From Oscillibacter sp. UBA6647 (GTDB lineage Bacteria; Bacillota; Clostridia; Oscillospirales; Oscillospiraceae), in the NCBI GenBank assembly GCA_002455655.1, contig DKLF01000031.1, positions 1,728 through 25,383 on the forward strand: a stretch of 23,656 nucleotides of DNA, read 5' to 3'. The position numbers and the translations under genes were made by a program. Each line of letters starts with the position of its first letter. Position 1 is the stretch's first letter. A model generated the notes under the pieces. That model worked only from the letters and a program-made list of their open reading frames with translations, made no database searches and was not told the origin of the DNA. Of the stretch, positions 7,625-15,043 are shown one piece after another.

Positions 7625-8797
7625 ATGGAAAAATTCCTGAAAAGGACCTGGGCGGAAATCGACCTGGATGCGCTGGCGCACAACTACCGCACCATTCGGG
7701 AAAGGATGGGGCCCAAGTCGAAGTATCTGGGCGTGGTGAAGGCGGACGCCTATGGCCACGGGGCCGTGTGGGTGGCAAAAAAGCTGGAACGGCTTGGCGC
7801 GGAATATCTGGGCGTATCCAATCTGGAAGAGGCGCAGGAGCTGCGCCACAACCGACTTACGCTGCCCATCCTTCTGCTGGGATACACCCCCGCCGATATG
7901 ACGGAGGCGCTCATCGACAGCCGTGTGACGCAGGACGTTCCCTCCCTTGAAATGGCAAGGGCTTATTCCGCTGCGGCCGCCGCCTGCGGCAAAACCCTGA
8001 CGGTCCATTTGAAGCTGGACACCGGAATGGGCCGGTTGGGCTTCCGGTGCGACGAGGCTTATTTTGAGAAGAGCCTTGAAGAAATTTTGGAGGCGCTGAA
8101 GCTGCCAAACCTCGTCTGGGAAGGGGTCTTTATGCACTTCTGCGTGTCCGACGAGCCGGACAAGGAGGAGAGCCGGGCCTTTACGCGTGCGCAGTATGAC
8201 CGTTTTTCGCATATGGTGAACGAGGTGGAGAGCCGCGCCGGGATGCAATTTTCCATCCACCACTGCTGCAACTCCGGCGGCGTGGCGTTTTACCCCGAGT
8301 ATGCGTGGGATATGTGCCGCCCGGGCGTGATTCTCTTTGGGACGGAGCCGATGAGCCGCACGCTGGGCCTGAAGCCGGTGATGACGCTGAAAACCACCGT
8401 CGGTCCCGTGAAGGACTACGCTCCGGAAACCTCCGTCAGCTACGGCAGGACGTATTTTACCGCCGGGGAGCAGCGCATCGGCGTGCTGCCCATTGGCTAT
8501 GCCGACGGGCTTCAGCGCTGCCTTTCCAACAGGTGGGAGATGCTGACGCCCAAGGGCCCCGCCAGAATCCGGGGCCGCGTGTGCATGGATATGTGCATGG
8601 TGGATCTGACGGATTTGCCGGATGTGCATACCGGCGACGAGGTGGAGGTCTTCGGCCCCAACAACCCTGTGGAAAAAATGGCGGAGGCTGCGGGTACCAT
8701 TACTTATGAGCTGACATGCGACGTTTCCAAGCGGGTGCCCCGCGTCTATCTCGAAAACGGAGAGATGACCGACCGCCATTTGCAGCTTTTGCTCTGA
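7625..8797 (+). CDS. alr: Alanine racemase
   Basis: This PLP enzyme interconverts L- and D-alanine, supplying D-Ala for peptidoglycan. The N-terminal TIM barrel carries the PLP lysine in VVKADAYGHG (Lys39). The second catalytic base is the Tyr in VSYGRTY (Tyr273), followed by PIGYADG. Other family blocks are VHLKLDTGMGRLGF and GRVCMDMCMVDLTD. At 390 residues it is full length. The ATG follows GAAGGTGAG. It is 44 bases after the lipoprotein gene with no terminator between, so they are likely co-transcribed. Confidence 0.97.
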   Translation: MEKFLKRTWAEIDLDALAHNYRTIRERMGPKSKYLGVVKADAYGHGAVWVAKKLERLGAEYLGVSNLEEAQELRHNRLTLPILLLGYTPADMTEALIDSRVTQDVPSLEMARAYSAAAAACGKTLTVHLKLDTGMGRLGFRCDEAYFEKSLEEILEALKLPNLVWEGVFMHFCVSDEPDKEESRAFTRAQYDRFSHMVNEVESRAGMQFSIHHCCNSGGVAFYPEYAWDMCRPGVILFGTEPMSRTLGLKPVMTLKTTVGPVKDYAPETSVSYGRTYFTAGEQRIGVLPIGYADGLQRCLSNRWEMLTPKGPARIRGRVCMDMCMVDLTDLPDVHTGDEVEVFGPNNPVEKMAEAAGTITYELTCDVSKRVPRVYLENGEMTDRHLQLLL

Positions 8798-8949
8798 GCG
8801 GCCTTGCAGATTCAGGCATCCGCGAAGCCCCGTTCCACCGCTCCAAAGCGCACCCCGGCCCGCCCGGCCGCATAGAATAAACCGGGGCCGGTCGAACCGG
8901 AAAAACGGCGTATAAATTTTCCGGCTGCGTGGGAGAATGATAGTGGCCA

Positions 8950-8971
8950 CGCTGAAAAAGTATTTTCAGCG
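8950..8971. repeat. Perfect 9-bp-arm inverted repeat before mazF
   Basis: CGCTGAAAA, a 4-base loop (AGTA), TTTTCAGCG. It ends 23 bases before the mazF start codon. There is no T-tract, so it is a poor terminator; it could be an operator or a leader hairpin controlling mazF. Confidence 0.6.
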
Positions 8972-8994
8972 GCGGGTACTATTTTCGGCGGAGT

Positions 8995-9375
8995 GTGAAC
9001 TTTGTGGATACGAGTGTTGTGAAACGCGGCGACATTTATTACGCCGACCTTAGCCCGGTGGTGGGTAGCGAGCAGGGAGGCGTCCGGCCTGTGCTGATTA
9101 TTCAGAACGACACCGGCAACAGATACAGTCCCACCGTCATCGCAGCGGCGATTACCTCTCAGACGGGAAAAGCCCGTCTGCCTACCCACATAGACCTTCC
9201 CATGTCGGATAGCCGGGGCCTTTCCAAAGATTCCGTGGTTCTGCTGGAGCAGGTGCGGACACTGGATAAGCGGCGGCTGAGAGAACACATGGGCCATGTG
9301 GATGAACAGGTGATGGAAAAGATTGACACCGCAATTGCGGTGAGCTTCGGCCTGCAGCATGACCAACTGGTCTAG
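8995..9375 (+). CDS. mazF: MazF/PemK-family endoribonuclease toxin
   Basis: The 126-residue product aligns along its whole length with Bacillus MazF (NdoA): VVKRGDIYYADLSPVVGSEQ, GGVRPVLIIQNDTGNRYSP, LEQVRTLDKRRL. The catalytic Arg31 (in GVRPV) and Thr54 (in AAITSQ) match Arg25 and Thr48 of the Bacillus enzyme, an ACA/UACAU-type mRNA interferase, so it looks active. The start is uncertain: GTG at 8995 gives MNFVDTSVVKRG; a second GTG at 9004 has GGAG at a better distance. There is no mazE between alr and mazF (197 non-coding bases) and none directly downstream, unlike the Bacillus alr-mazEF locus. Confidence 0.93.
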   Translation: MNFVDTSVVKRGDIYYADLSPVVGSEQGGVRPVLIIQNDTGNRYSPTVIAAAITSQTGKARLPTHIDLPMSDSRGLSKDSVVLLEQVRTLDKRRLREHMGHVDEQVMEKIDTAIAVSFGLQHDQLV

Positions 9376-9411
9376 GCGGGTATTTTAACTTCAAGCTGGC
9401 GGAATGCCGGA

Positions 9412-9439
9412 GAAAAGAATACATAACGGTATTCTTTTC
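9412..9439. repeat. Perfect 11-bp-arm inverted repeat after mazF, possible weak terminator
   Basis: GAAAAGAATAC, 6-base loop, GTATTCTTTTC. It lies between mazF and the secreted-protein gene, 36 bases past the mazF stop. The descending arm is T-rich but no separate T-tract follows, so termination is possible rather than certain. Confidence 0.55.
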
Positions 9440-9468
9440 CCTGGCGCCGCCTGTGACGGGAGGGCTTG

Positions 9469-9930
9469 ATGAAACAAAAGAAAAACAGATGGTACCTGCG
9501 GGCCGGGGCGCTGATGATGGCCTCCATGGCGGCGATGATTACATTTTCCGCGGCGGCGGAGGCAGGGTCCCAGGGGGACCCGCTGGTGACGCTGAGCTAT
9601 CTAAACGAGACGTTTTTGCCCAAAATTCTTTCACAAGTGCAGGGAAAGGGAACAGGAAGCGCCGGGACAAGCTTTACCGTGGTGGACTTGTCCAAAGGGG
9701 GGAGTTTGAACCTCTCTGTGGGCGCGGAAGTGCTGCTCCGGGCGGGAACGGCTTCTTGCGGTGCGGCATCCTCTCCGGGCCTTGTGGATGAAACCACCGC
9801 TGAGGTTCTTGAAAACGGCGGCGCGCTGGTGAAAAACCATCTGTACATGGCAACCGTGGAAGGTCGGACGGTAAAAGCCGGGTCCGACGGGGTGAAGCTG
9901 CTGGTGCGGGGGACGTACTCCGTAAGCTGA
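9469..9930 (+). CDS. Small secreted protein of unknown function
   Basis: The 153-residue product starts with a basic stretch (MKQKKNRWYLR) and a hydrophobic core ending SAAAEA, a signal peptide with likely cleavage around residue 30-32, so it is exported; there is no lipobox and no second membrane segment. The mature part (LVTLSYLNETFLPKILSQV, TSFTVVDLSKGGSLNL, VGAEVLLRAG, VKNHLYMATVEGRTVKAGS, KLLVRGTYSV) reads as a beta-rich small domain. I do not recognise the family with confidence. The ATG is used rather than the adjacent TTG; GGGAGGG lies just upstream. A strong terminator follows. Confidence 0.8.
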   Translation: MKQKKNRWYLRAGALMMASMAAMITFSAAAEAGSQGDPLVTLSYLNETFLPKILSQVQGKGTGSAGTSFTVVDLSKGGSLNLSVGAEVLLRAGTASCGAASSPGLVDETTAEVLENGGALVKNHLYMATVEGRTVKAGSDGVKLLVRGTYSVS

Positions 9931-9972
9931 CGGCAGAGGCGAACGCATAAAAAAACAAGCATACATAAAAGC

Positions 9973-10013
9973 CCGTCGCCCGCGCATAGGATAGCGCAGG
10001 CGGCGGTTTTTTT
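9973..10013 (+). terminator. Strong intrinsic terminator after the secreted-protein gene
   Basis: CCGTCGCCCGCGC, 8-base loop region, GCGCAGGCGGCGG: 12 of 13 positions pair (one G-U), followed directly by seven T residues. It closes the transcription unit that includes the secreted protein. Confidence 0.92.
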
Positions 10014-10063
10014 GTGCCCTTCGTGGGCCGGTCCCGCGCCGCCCGAAGGGAGAGGAAGCCGCC

Positions 10064-10579
10064 ATGGACAAGTATCCGCTGTATCTGGACGGCAGAGCCG
10101 CCGGGGAGCTGAGCGTGACCGAAGCCGGAATGTACGCCGACTACCGCGCCGCGTGCCGCATTCCCGGCCCGGCATTTTTGCGGGCATATCTTGTGGGGGA
10201 ACAGGGCGAAATGCTTTTGGGGGTTCTTGCGCCGGAAGGGGGGGCCTATTCTATCCGCCGCAGGCTGAGTCGCCGGGAGACGGGGGACCTTGGAAAGCTT
10301 CTGCGGTGCGATGCGCGGCGGGAGGGAGAGCGGGCATGGGAACGGGTTCCCGCGCCGGAGCGGCTGCTGAAATCCCAGTGGCTTTCCCATATGCTGCAAG
10401 GCGTTCCCGGTGTGCTGACCCAGCAGGGGGAGAAGCGGCTGCTGGTGGCAATCCCCTATGATCCGGCAAAGCCCTTTCCGCTGACTCCGCTGTTCTGCTT
10501 TGCAAAAATCTGCCGGATTGAGGGAACGCTGCATATCGTCTATGCCTTCGATTCGCAGGAGCGGCCGATTATGCCCTGA
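10064..10579 (+). CDS. Conserved-looking hypothetical protein (171 residues)
   Basis: The protein has no signal peptide or membrane segment and is probably cytoplasmic. It starts MDKYPLYLDGRAAGELSVTEAGMYADYRAAC and contains GEMLLGVLAPEGGAYSIRRRLSRRETGDLGKL, which resembles a small beta-sandwich unit. It ends FCFAKICRIEGTLHIVYAFDSQERPIMP. I do not recognise a family. The ATG follows GGGAGAGGAAG. It has no obvious partner: a strong terminator lies before it, and nrdR starts 181 bases after it with a separate leader. Base composition and codon choice match the housekeeping neighbours, so it is likely a real gene. Confidence 0.75.
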   Translation: MDKYPLYLDGRAAGELSVTEAGMYADYRAACRIPGPAFLRAYLVGEQGEMLLGVLAPEGGAYSIRRRLSRRETGDLGKLLRCDARREGERAWERVPAPERLLKSQWLSHMLQGVPGVLTQQGEKRLLVAIPYDPAKPFPLTPLFCFAKICRIEGTLHIVYAFDSQERPIMP

Positions 10580-10631
10580 GCCGTTGATTCAAAGGATGCC
10601 TTGCAAAAAATTTTTATAAATAACAATTGAC

Positions 10632-10662
10632 GTATACCACAACGCTTTGCGTTGTGGTATAC
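10632..10662. promoter_or_regulatory. Perfect 14-bp-arm palindrome, putative operator in the nrdR leader
   Basis: GTATACCACAACGC, loop TTT, GCGTTGTGGTATAC. It begins on the last base of a TTGACG (-35-like, 10627-10632) and ends within TATACT (-10-like, 10658-10663), which are 25 bases apart. No T-tract follows, so it is not a usual terminator. It could be an operator for a dimeric regulator; it does not match the NrdR box I know (ACAC-AT-rich-GTGT). Confidence 0.65.
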
Positions 10663-10759
10663 TGTACTTTAATGAATTATTTGCGGCGCGGCCTGCCAGT
10701 TTTGCTTCCGGCCCCGGGCCGGAATGTACAGGCCCCGCCGGGAGGAAGGAGAACGCCCG

Positions 10760-11215
10760 ATGAAATGCCCCTATTGCGGGTTCGCAGAGAGCAAGGTTGT
10801 GGATTCCCGCCCCACCGACGACGGGGCCAGCATCCGCCGCAGGCGGGAGTGCCTGTCGTGCAATAACCGGTTTACCACCTATGAGACGGTGGAAAGCCTG
10901 CCCATGGTGGCGGTGAAAAAGGACGGCAGCCGCCAGAGCTTTGACCGCAGCAAGGTTCTGGGCGGCATGATCCGCGCCTGCGAAAAGCGGCCCGTGCCGT
11001 TGGCAGAGCTGGAGCGCATTGCCGATGAGGTGGAGCAGGAGCTGCAAAACGGACTGGACCGGGAAATCACCACGGAGCACATCGGCGAGCTGGTGATGGA
11101 AAAGCTTCGTAAGCTGGATCAGGTGGCCTATGTCCGCTTTGCCTCTGTCTATCGCCAGTTTAAGGATATTGATACTTTCATGTCGGAGTTGAACAAGCTT
11201 TTGGCAGAGCAGTAA
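10760..11215 (+). CDS. nrdR: Transcriptional repressor NrdR
   Basis: NrdR is the ATP/dATP-sensing repressor of ribonucleotide reductase genes. The 151-residue protein has the N-terminal zinc ribbon (Cys3, Cys6, Cys31, Cys34 in MKCPYC and CLSC), the [17 protein letters not shown] block, and an ATP-cone domain (about 49-139) with [19 protein letters not shown] and ending [19 protein letters not shown]. The ATG at 10760 is preceded by GGAAGGAG; an in-frame ATG at 10724 would add 12 residues not seen in the family. It stands alone and is the last recognisable housekeeping gene before the accessory cluster. Confidence 0.97.
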   Translation: MKCPYCGFAESKVVDSRPTDDGASIRRRRECLSCNNRFTTYETVESLPMVAVKKDGSRQSFDRSKVLGGMIRACEKRPVPLAELERIADEVEQELQNGLDREITTEHIGELVMEKLRKLDQVAYVRFASVYRQFKDIDTFMSELNKLLAEQ

Positions 11216-11412
11216 ACCTGGCACCGTGCCATGGATAACAGTCTGGAAGTCCCACGTTTTCGACTGGCTTCGTTCATCCCAGCCGACCGCCAAACCATGA
11301 TATGCCCACGGATAGCCGGACATTGATAGGCAGTGGAAGCCCGACCTGCATGGGTACGCGGCGTCTTGGATATGACTTGCGATCTATTTTTACCCCAATT
11401 TAATTGCGACAA
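11216..11412. other. Non-coding stretch after nrdR, nothing recognised
   Basis: About 200 bases with only short open frames, none with a ribosome site or similarity I know. A short imperfect palindrome (TGGCACCGTGCCA, 11219-11231) lies at the left end. The stretch may be the joining region between the housekeeping block and the accessory cluster. Confidence 0.5.
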
Positions 11413-11457
11413 GCCTGAGGACACACGTTTTTTACGTGTATCCTCAGGCCCTTTTAT
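11413..11457 (+). terminator. Intrinsic terminator between nrdR and the accessory cluster
   Basis: GCCTGAGGA-C-ACACGT, T-rich loop, ACGTGT-A-TCCTCAGGC: 15 bp with one internal mismatch, followed by CCTTTTATT. It most probably ends nrdR transcription, about 200 bases past the stop codon, and isolates the sigma-54 leader. Confidence 0.85.
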
Positions 11458-11554
11458 TGCTGACGGATTGGTATCCGTTATCTATCAGCTCTTATCTATT
11501 CATTGAAATGATATACTACCTGTGCTAATTATTCCGATAACACTTGCTTGGAGT

Positions 11555-11701
11555 GTGTTTGCGTTTAAGAAACACGTATTTAGCCCTGCTACGCGCTTGC
11601 TAAAAGAATATGCGATGTCAAAGTGGTTTTCGTGTTTCGCACCCTTACAAAATGAAACTTAATGAAACGCAATAGGAACATTTTGGTTCAAATTTGTTTC
11701 A
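11555..11701. promoter_or_regulatory. Cluster of GTTTC/GAAAC half-sites, putative enhancer for the sigma-54 activator
   Basis: Within 147 bases there are GTGTTT-N9-AAACAC (11555-11575, an inverted repeat), GTGTTTC (11632-11638), AATGAAAC twice in tandem (11651-11658 and 11661-11668), and TGTTTCA (11695-11701). TGAAAC at 11663 and GTTTCA at 11696 also enclose an inner GAAC/GTTC pair. The cluster lies about 170-315 bases upstream of the -24/-12 promoter, the usual range for enhancer sites of AAA+ activators. Binding by the PrpR-like protein encoded at 16184 is inference. Confidence 0.5.
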
Positions 11702-11869
11702 CCCAAGATTGCGCTGCCGTTAGTTTTTGCAATAAGGACAGGCTGTGCTGGATAGAAACAGGGGATAAGCAAAATGCAATCTACATAATTGCTAAAAATT
11801 TAACTAAAAATCTATGTAATTCACAAATTAGACATATTTTTGAAATGTTGTCCAGACGGAACAAATTGC

Positions 11870-11885
11870 TGGTACACCTTTTGCT
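11870..11885 (+). promoter_or_regulatory. Sigma-54 (-24/-12) promoter of the catabolic cluster
   Basis: TGGTAC-ACCTT-TTGCT matches the consensus TGGCAC-N5-TTGCW with a single difference; the invariant GG (11871-11872) and GC (11883-11884) are exactly 10 bases apart. Transcription would start near 11896, about 70 bases before the PdxA-like gene. It fits the sigma-54 activator encoded in the same cluster. Confidence 0.75.
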
Positions 11886-11967
11886 ACATAAAAACGAAAC
11901 AGTGTTTACGCCAGAGCCGCTATGTCGGCCCGACGAAAACAGCGATTGATTTGACGGAGGTATTATT

Positions 11968-12975
11968 ATGAACAATAGACCCATCCTCGGGGTCCTGCTC
12001 GGAAACTCTGCCGGAGTAGGCCCGGAGCTGGTTGCAAAGTTGGCTGTGCAGGACACATATAAAGCCTATTGCCGCCCTGTAATGATCGGTGATCTGCGCA
12101 TGTTTGAACGTGGTTTGCAGGTGATCGGCGGTGACGTTCCTTACTACCAGATCAATGATTTGAGCGAGTGTGACTGGGAGCGCGGCTACCCTGTTTTGGA
12201 TTTGAAGAACCAAGACCCCTCGCTGGTTCCTTATGGCGAAGCCGTTCAATATTGCGGAAAAAGCGATCTCGATCAGATGGATACTGCAATCGAATTGTGT
12301 AAAGCCGGAAAAATTGAGGGGTTTGTGTTTGGACCATTCCACAAAGGCGCTATGAAGATGGCCGGAATGCATGTGGAGAGTGAGCACACTTATCTGGCAG
12401 ACAAATTTGGTGTGACAAGTCCCTTTGGCGAGATCAATATGATGGACGATCTGATGACCGTTCGTGTTACCAGTCACATCCCGCTGAAAGAGGTCAGCGA
12501 AAATCTGACGGAAGAAACTCTGCGTGAAGCCATTACGTTGGGCGAGATCACCGGTGAGAGCTTTGGTATTCGGCCTCGCATAGCGGTTGCCGCATTGAAT
12601 CCTCACTGCGGTGAATTTGGTTTGTGTGGCCGCGAAGAAGTGGATATACTGGCACCCACAGTGGAAAAGGTCGTTGCCGAGACCGGTTGGGATGTCACTG
12701 GTCCCTACTCTGCGGATACGCTGTTTATCCGTGCGCTGAATCACGGGGAATTCGATGTTGTGGTGACGCTGTTTCATGATCAGGGACAGATCGCACTGAA
12801 ACTCGTCGGATTTGAGCGTTGCATCACCGTTGCGGGCGGTCAGCCCTATCCCGTTGCCACCTGCGCACACGGCACTGCCTTTGACAAAGTGGGGACCGGA
12901 AGCGCCACCACCACCTCTTTTGAAAGAGCGGTTAAGGCGGCTTCTAAAATGGCGTTGGCCAAACGCACAAAATAA
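11968..12975 (+). CDS. PdxA-family NAD-dependent 4-hydroxythreonate-phosphate dehydrogenase-like enzyme
   Basis: The 335-residue protein belongs to the PdxA/isocitrate-dehydrogenase-like family. These are divalent-metal, NAD(P)-dependent enzymes that oxidise a beta-hydroxy acid and usually decarboxylate it. The three metal-ligand histidines are present: His170 (TSHIPL), His213 (NPHCGE) and His270 (FHDQG), matching His166, 211 and 266 of E. coli PdxA. The C-terminal HGTAFDKVGTGSA block is also typical. Details such as GNSAGVGPEL and FHDQGQIALKLVGF are closer to the PdxA2 type (D-threonate/D-erythronate catabolism) or TphB-like members than to biosynthetic PdxA. No acid-sugar kinase is nearby. 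GGAGG precedes the ATG. It is the first gene of the sigma-54 operon, 18 bases before tctB. Confidence 0.88.
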   Translation: MNNRPILGVLLGNSAGVGPELVAKLAVQDTYKAYCRPVMIGDLRMFERGLQVIGGDVPYYQINDLSECDWERGYPVLDLKNQDPSLVPYGEAVQYCGKSDLDQMDTAIELCKAGKIEGFVFGPFHKGAMKMAGMHVESEHTYLADKFGVTSPFGEINMMDDLMTVRVTSHIPLKEVSENLTEETLREAITLGEITGESFGIRPRIAVAALNPHCGEFGLCGREEVDILAPTVEKVVAETGWDVTGPYSADTLFIRALNHGEFDVVVTLFHDQGQIALKLVGFERCITVAGGQPYPVATCAHGTAFDKVGTGSATTTSFERAVKAASKMALAKRTK

Positions 12976-12993
12976 TTGAAGGAGCAAGGAATT

Positions 12994-13449
12994 GTGGAAA
13001 AGAAAAAGTTTAATACACAGACTTTGGTTCCAATTGTCACTGCTGTTTTTGCCGCTGTATTTATTTTTCTCGGCATTAAACAGTATGGATTTTGGAACAA
13101 TCAGCCTATGCCCGGCTTTTTCCCGGTCATCATTGCAGTGATTTTGCTGGTATCGAGTATTGCTTCGATCATTCAAATAGCAAACAGCAAGAATCAGTCC
13201 TCCACGCGGTACAACAAAAATGAGCTGATGGTCATTCTTGGCGGAGCCGGTATTATCATTGGAACCTATGTAGTGGGTCTGATCGCCAGCTGCTTGATCT
13301 ATCTGTTCATCTGGCTGAAGTTTGTTGAGCACGCCTCCTGGAAAACTGTGGCCATTATTGAACTCTTTCTGGCGGCGATTATTCTGGGCGTATTTGTCTC
13401 ATGGCTGCAGGTCCGCTTCCCGATGGGCTTGTTCCAGTATATTCTGTAA
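12994..13449 (+). CDS. tctB: Tripartite tricarboxylate transporter, small membrane subunit TctB
   Basis: The 151-residue protein has four hydrophobic segments: LVPIVTAVFAAVFIFLGI; GFFPVIIAVILLVSSIASII; VILGGAGIIIGTYVVGLIASCLIYLFI; and ELFLAAIILGVFV. It shows the PMPGFFPVI motif of the TctB/DUF1468 family. It partners TctA in the membrane for uptake of a carboxylate delivered by TctC. The GTG at 12994 is preferred: AAGGAG lies just upstream, while an in-frame TTG at 12976 would place the ribosome site inside the gene. It sits between the PdxA-like gene and tctA, 12 bases before the latter. Confidence 0.88.
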   Translation: MEKKKFNTQTLVPIVTAVFAAVFIFLGIKQYGFWNNQPMPGFFPVIIAVILLVSSIASIIQIANSKNQSSTRYNKNELMVILGGAGIIIGTYVVGLIASCLIYLFIWLKFVEHASWKTVAIIELFLAAIILGVFVSWLQVRFPMGLFQYIL

Positions 13450-13461
13450 GGAGACCTGATT

Positions 13462-14991
13462 ATGGAGAATTTTACATCGTTACTGTCGGGCTTCCACACA
13501 CTGATGACTCCCGAAAATATCGGAGTGTGCATGCTGGGTGCTATTCTTGGCCTCATCGTGGGCGCCATGCCGGGGATCGGTTCGCTGGCTGGCGTTGCGC
13601 TGCTGCTGCCGCTGACCTATAAGTTTAATCCCACCACCGCCATTATCATGCTGGGCGCTCTGTATTATTCCAATATGTACGGCGGCTCTTTCAGTGCCAT
13701 TCTATTGAACATCCCCGGAGATTCTCCGGCGATTACCACTGCGCTGGACGGCTATCCCATGGCCAAGAACGGCCGCCCCGGCCCCGCGCTGGTAGCGGCC
13801 AACCTCTCCAGCTTCATCGGCGGTACCATCGGTATTCTGATTCTGACCTGCACCGCCTCCGGGCTTGCCAATCTGGGCCTGAAGTTCGGCTATGCGGAGA
13901 TGACTTTGGTATTGCTCATCGCTATGACTTCCATAAGCTGGCTGATCGGTGAAAATCCCATGAAGGGCATCATCATTACAATGTTCGGCATTCTGATTGC
14001 CAGCATGGGCATGGATACACTGTCTGGAGCGCCCCGCTATAACTTTGGCAGCATGTATCTGCTGGGGGGGATTCCTTTCACCTCGTTTGTCATCGGCTGC
14101 GTGGGATTTGCCCAAGTCATTAAGCTGATCAACGAGCGGGAAGCCGACGACGCCAAGCGCGGCAGCCAGGAGCGCGCGGTGAAGCTGTCCATTAAAGACA
14201 GTATGCTCACAAAGCATGACCTGAAGCGTCTGCTTCCTCCGGCGCTGCGGTCCGGCATCATGGGAACCTTCATCGGCGTCTTGCCCGGCTCCGGCGCTAC
14301 CACTGGGTCCATGGTCGGCTATGCCATGCAAAAGAAGTTCAAGAGCGAGCAGCCCATGGGTACCGGCGCAATTGAGGGCATTGCCGCTTCTGAGGCTGCC
14401 AACAATGCGGCTGCCGCCGGTGCGTTCGCCCCGCTGCTGGCTCTGGGCATTCCCGGCTCTGGCACCGGCGCGGTGCTGCTGGGCGGACTGATGATGTGGG
14501 GCCTGAATCCCGGCCCGCTGCTGTTTGATACCAACCCCGAATTTTGCTGGGGCTTGATTTCCTCTTTGTATCTGGCGAACCTCTTTACTCTGCTGGTGGC
14601 AATTTTAGTCATTCCGTTCCTGATCAAAATTTTGAGCGTTCCCGTGAAGTATATGATCCCCATTATCACCTGCGTGTGCATTGTGGGCGCATATTCCACC
14701 TCCAATTCCATGTTTGGCGTGATTGTCATGTTCATTTCCGGTATCGTTGGATATCTTCTGGAAAAGAACGGATTCCCCACCGCGCCCATGCTGTTGGCTT
14801 TCGTGTTGGCTCCCATGCTGGAGAAGAACATGCGTAAGGCGTTCATCGCGTCTCAGGGTGGGCTAAAAGTATTTGCGGACTCTCCCCTGAAGCTGGTGCT
14901 GCTTGCAGTTTTCCTGGTGCTGGTTTTGACTCCTATGGCGAAAAATATCCTGCGCAAGCTTAAAGCAAAGAAGTCTCAGGCTCACGCCTGA
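13462..14991 (+). CDS. tctA: Tripartite tricarboxylate transporter, large membrane subunit TctA
   Basis: The 509-residue polytopic membrane protein is of the usual TctA length. It has the family blocks GLIVGAMPGIGSLAGVALLL, YYSNMYGGSFSAILLNIPGD, IPGSGTGAVLLGGLMMWGL and GVLPGSGATTGSMVGYAMQK. It forms the main transmembrane channel of a secondary transporter that works with the binding protein TctC and the small subunit TctB. AAGGAG precedes the ATG with good spacing. Gene order here is B-A-C rather than the classical C-B-A. Confidence 0.95.
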   Translation: MENFTSLLSGFHTLMTPENIGVCMLGAILGLIVGAMPGIGSLAGVALLLPLTYKFNPTTAIIMLGALYYSNMYGGSFSAILLNIPGDSPAITTALDGYPMAKNGRPGPALVAANLSSFIGGTIGILILTCTASGLANLGLKFGYAEMTLVLLIAMTSISWLIGENPMKGIIITMFGILIASMGMDTLSGAPRYNFGSMYLLGGIPFTSFVIGCVGFAQVIKLINEREADDAKRGSQERAVKLSIKDSMLTKHDLKRLLPPALRSGIMGTFIGVLPGSGATTGSMVGYAMQKKFKSEQPMGTGAIEGIAASEAANNAAAAGAFAPLLALGIPGSGTGAVLLGGLMMWGLNPGPLLFDTNPEFCWGLISSLYLANLFTLLVAILVIPFLIKILSVPVKYMIPIITCVCIVGAYSTSNSMFGVIVMFISGIVGYLLEKNGFPTAPMLLAFVLAPMLEKNMRKAFIASQGGLKVFADSPLKLVLLAVFLVLVLTPMAKNILRKLKAKKSQAHA

Positions 14992-15043
14992 TCTTCGATA
15001 TTACCCTGTTACCCCAGAAAAATTAACATAAGGAGAAACTATC

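Noticed and set aside
7535..8950. 471-codon minus-strand frame opposite alr
   Set aside because: Antisense shadow of a clear alanine racemase; common in GC-rich DNA.
10632..10662. Palindrome before nrdR as a terminator of the upstream gene
   Set aside because: No T-tract follows on the plus strand, and the arms are not GC-rich next to the end of the stem.
11149..11424. 91-codon minus-strand frame after nrdR, considered as a gene or transposase remnant
   Set aside because: No ribosome site, no recognisable domain, and it overlaps the nrdR 3' end and a terminator.
11662..11949. 95-codon plus-strand frame in the leader of the catabolic cluster
   Set aside because: It is AT-rich, has no ribosome site or recognisable similarity, and contains the sigma-54 promoter.
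11920..13332. 470-codon minus-strand frame opposite the PdxA-like and TctB genes
   Set aside because: Both plus-strand genes have clear family motifs; the reverse frame is low-complexity shadow sequence.
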